Of a stretch of 7,134 bases of DNA, positions 5,237-7,134 are shown one piece after another (position 1 is the first letter of the stretch; each line of letters begins with the position of its first letter). The notes under the pieces were generated by a model that worked only from the letters and a program-made list of their open reading frames with translations, was not told the origin of the DNA and did not search any database. A program made the translations under genes and the position numbers. Source of the stretch: Prevotellaceae bacterium (lineage in GTDB: Bacteria; Bacteroidota; Bacteroidia; Bacteroidales; Bacteroidaceae); the NCBI GenBank assembly GCA_022508635.1, contig JAFLUV010000070.1, positions 1-7,134 of the forward strand, in the 5' to 3' direction.

Positions 5237-6910
5237 ATGAAGCGTTCTTTTATACTCCTGGGAGCATTGCTCCTCGACCTCCAGTTATCCCTGTTCACTT
5301 CCCAGTTATCTTTATCCAGCAGTGCCAGAGCCTGCACGAACCTGATTGTAGGCAAGAAGGCTTCGAAGGACGGCAGCGTCATCATCTCCTATAGCTGCGA
5401 CGACTACGGTGCCTTCGGCTCGCTGCAGGTCATACCGGCTGCCGACCATCCCTCAGGCACCATGCACCCCATCTATCACTACGAGAGCAACAACTACCTG
5501 GGTGAGATACCCGAGGCGGCGCATACCTACGGCGTCGTGGGGCTGATGAACGAGTTCCAGCTCACGATACACGAGACGACGTTCGGCGGCAGGGAGGAGC
5601 TGACCGACACCGTCAGCGGGCTCATCGACTACGGTTCGCTCATGACCCTCACCCTGCAGCGTGCCAGGACTGCACGCGAGGCCATAAAGGTCATGACGGA
5701 CCTGACCGAGACCTATGGCTACGAGAGCGGAGGAGAGAGCTTCACCATAGCCGACCCGAACGAGGTGTGGATAATGGACATGATAGGCAAGGGTCCCGGG
5801 CGCAAGGGAACGGTGTGGGTAGCCGTGCGTATTCCGGACGACTGCATCAGCGGGCACGCTAACCAGAGCCGCATCCGTCGGTTCCCCCTCAAGGACAAGG
5901 AGAACTGCCTCTATGCGAAGGACGTCATCAGCTTTGCGCGCGAGCGGGGCTACTTTAGCGGGAAGGACTCAGAGTTCTCGTTCTCAGAGGCCTATGCCCC
6001 CACGGACTTCGGGGCGCAGCGCTACTGCGAGGCACGCGTATGGAGCTACTTCAACAAGTGGGCGGCCGAGGACATGACGCCCTACCTGCCCTATGCCATG
6101 GGCGAGCGCACCGACCAGGTGCTCCCGCTCTATACCAGGCCAAGGGGACTGCTCTCCGTGCAGGACGTGAAGGACATGATGCGCGACCACTACGAGGGTA
6201 CGCCGCTGGCCATGACCGAGGACGCGGGCATGGGGCCGTGGGAGATGCCCTACCGCCCTACCCCGCTGAGCTACGAGGTGGACGGGAGGAAGTACTTCAA
6301 CGAGCGCCCCATCAGCACGCAGCAGACGGCCAACGTCTACGTCAGCCAGATGCGTTCGTGGCTGCCGGACCATATAGGCGGCGTCGTATGGTTTGGCAAT
6401 GACGACACGAACATGGTGCCCCTGACGCCCGTCTATTGCTGCACGACGAGCGCGCCGGAGTGCTATGCGGCGACGACTGCCGATGCCTTCCACTTCTCCA
6501 CGCGCTCGGCCTACTGGGTGCAGAACTGGGTCAGCAACATGGTCTACCTGCGCTACAGCGTGCTCTTCCCCGAGCTGCAAAGCGTGCGCGACCGCCTCGA
6601 GGCCGACTACAACTCCCTGCAGGACGAGGTGGAGCGCAAGGCCTCTGCCATGAGCAGGGACGAGGCAGTGCGCTACCTCTCGGGCTACAGCCACCGCACC
6701 GCCGGCGCCATGCTGGACGAGTGGAACCAGCTTGCCCAGCTCATCGTGGTAAAGTACAACGACATGGCGGTAAAGCGCATGGACGGGAACGGGCAGTACG
6801 AGAAGACGCCGGGCGGCAATCCCCGTCCCGTCCTGCGGCCGGGCTATCCGGAGAAGTACAGGCAGCAGATCATCAAGCAGACGGGCAGCCTCTACCAGAT
6901 ACCGCAATAG
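5237..6910 (+). CDS. Secreted C69-family dipeptidase (557 aa)
   Basis: This is a dipeptidase of family C69 (PepD-like N-terminal-nucleophile hydrolase), which cuts dipeptides and probably acts in the periplasm. Residues 1-32 are a signal peptide; ARAC at 30-33 offers a signal peptidase I site (A-R-A) immediately before C33, the presumed catalytic cysteine of CTNLIVGKKASKDGS. Other family signatures: SCDDYGAFG (53-61), HTYGVVGLMNE (96-106), ETTFGGREEL (113-122), DYGSLMTLTLQRARTAREAI (131-150), GESFTIADPNEVWIMD (166-181) and GHANQSRI (206-213). A helical region near the C-terminus (about 450-520) is usual. The length is normal and no frame break is visible. Its signal peptide hydrophobic core is interrupted by D14-L-Q and contains a repeated QLSL segment. 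It follows nadC by 30 bp; the stop is followed after 4 bp by a tandem repeat array. Confidence 0.93.
   Translation: MKRSFILLGALLLDLQLSLFTSQLSLSSSARACTNLIVGKKASKDGSVIISYSCDDYGAFGSLQVIPAADHPSGTMHPIYHYESNNYLGEIPEAAHTYGVVGLMNEFQLTIHETTFGGREELTDTVSGLIDYGSLMTLTLQRARTAREAIKVMTDLTETYGYESGGESFTIADPNEVWIMDMIGKGPGRKGTVWVAVRIPDDCISGHANQSRIRRFPLKDKENCLYAKDVISFARERGYFSGKDSEFSFSEAYAPTDFGAQRYCEARVWSYFNKWAAEDMTPYLPYAMGERTDQVLPLYTRPRGLLSVQDVKDMMRDHYEGTPLAMTEDAGMGPWEMPYRPTPLSYEVDGRKYFNERPISTQQTANVYVSQMRSWLPDHIGGVVWFGNDDTNMVPLTPVYCCTTSAPECYAATTADAFHFSTRSAYWVQNWVSNMVYLRYSVLFPELQSVRDRLEADYNSLQDEVERKASAMSRDEAVRYLSGYSHRTAGAMLDEWNQLAQLIVVKYNDMAVKRMDGNGQYEKTPGGNPRPVLRPGYPEKYRQQIIKQTGSLYQIPQ
5281..5310 (+). repeat. Direct repeat within the dipeptidase signal-peptide codons
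   Basis: The 9-base word CCAGTTATC occurs at 5281-5289 and again at 5302-5310, exactly 21 bases (7 codons) apart, so both copies encode QLS (QLSL at residues 16-19 and 23-26). The spacer includes TGTTCACTT. This stretch is AT-richer than the rest of the gene. Confidence 0.6.
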
Positions 6911-6914
6911 CGCC

Positions 6915-7134
6915 GCATCTTCAAGGCTATAGCGTTGCATCTTCAGGGCTATAGCGTCGAGTTTTCATAGTTGTAGTGTTAAACTTTCGTCGGTAGTATC
7001 GTTGAGCCTTCAATGGTACTACCTTTATTATTTCATTGATAATAGTGTCAAGATTTCAACGGTAGTAGTGTTGAGCCTCCAACGGTAGTAGCGTTGAGCC
7101 TTCAACGGTAGTAGCGTTGAGCCTTCAACGGTAG
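6915..7134. repeat. Degenerate 22-23 bp tandem repeat array with dyad symmetry, running off the window
   Basis: Nine full units and one partial follow the dipeptidase stop by 4 bp. Three units of 22 bp start at 6915, 6937 and 6959. Six units of 23 bp start at 6981, 7004, 7027, 7050, 7073 and 7096, and a partial one at 7119 is cut by the window end. The common unit is GAGCCTTCAACGG followed by TAGTAGCGTT. Across its centre, TCAACG and CGTTGA form a 6-bp inverted repeat around the loop GTAGTAG. Units from 7073 on are nearly identical; those at 7004 and 7027 are most diverged. Since 23 is not a multiple of 3 and the unit holds TAGTAG (plus) and TGA (minus), every frame is closed, so it is non-coding. 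There are no unique spacers, so it is not a CRISPR array. Confidence 0.9.

Noticed and set aside
5984..6940. Long open frame (318 codons) on the minus strand opposite the dipeptidase gene
   Set aside because: It is the shadow of a GC-rich, codon-biased gene: its translation is rich in R, H, V and L with no recognisable domain, while the plus-strand frame matches a full C69 family protein.
6436..6954. Plus-strand frame of 172 codons overlapping the end of the dipeptidase gene and running into the repeat array
   Set aside because: The translation is low-complexity (R, A, P, G) and out of frame with a well-supported gene; it ends within the repeats by chance.
6915..7134. CRISPR array
   Set aside because: Units are contiguous with no unique spacers of constant length, units drift in sequence, and no cas gene is present in the window.
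6915..7134. Peptide-coding repeat
   Set aside because: A 23-bp period shifts frame each unit, and TAGTAG (plus) or TGA (minus) closes all frames within a few units.

Overview
The window looks like chromosomal DNA from a Bacteroidota bacterium, most likely Prevotella-like. The clues are promoter boxes of the form TAnnTTTG with little Shine-Dalgarno sequence, an AQ-type signal peptide cleavage site, many Bacteroidota-style lipoproteins (Wza-like exporter, fimbrillin-like protein, DUF6359-like protein), and a C69 dipeptidase of the kind common in this phylum. The genus is an inference.

Layout from left to right. Positions 86-948 (minus strand) hold a probable two-gene unit: a 55-residue two-helix membrane protein followed by an outer-membrane beta-barrel-like protein. 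It is served by a good TTTG-N19-TAACTTTG promoter at 1010-1040. A small HAD-type hydrolase (1109-1528, minus) is divergent from a Wza-like polysaccharide export lipoprotein (1688-2512, plus). The exporter converges, with only 3 bp between the stop codons, on a minus-strand pair: a 48-residue membrane peptide (3045-3191) overlapping a DUF6359-like lipoprotein (2516-3067). A strong hairpin with a T tract, placed to end exporter transcription, lies inside the lipoprotein's coding sequence. Two back-to-back -7 boxes (3213-3250) separate this pair from a fimbrillin-like lipoprotein (3270-4253, plus). Then come nadC (4331-5206), which makes nicotinate mononucleotide in de novo NAD synthesis, and a secreted C69 dipeptidase (5237-6910), both plus strand and 30 bp apart. 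From 6915 to the end of the window there is a degenerate 22-23 bp tandem repeat with internal dyad symmetry.

Most of the genes encode envelope proteins (six or seven of nine products have a signal peptide, lipobox or membrane helices). They do not form one obvious pathway. The left 4.25 kb is visibly AT-richer than the nadC-dipeptidase segment. I see no RNA gene, CRISPR array, transposase or phage gene. The most unusual element is the hairpin-forming tandem repeat at the right edge. I did not find convincing evidence of a new multi-gene system.
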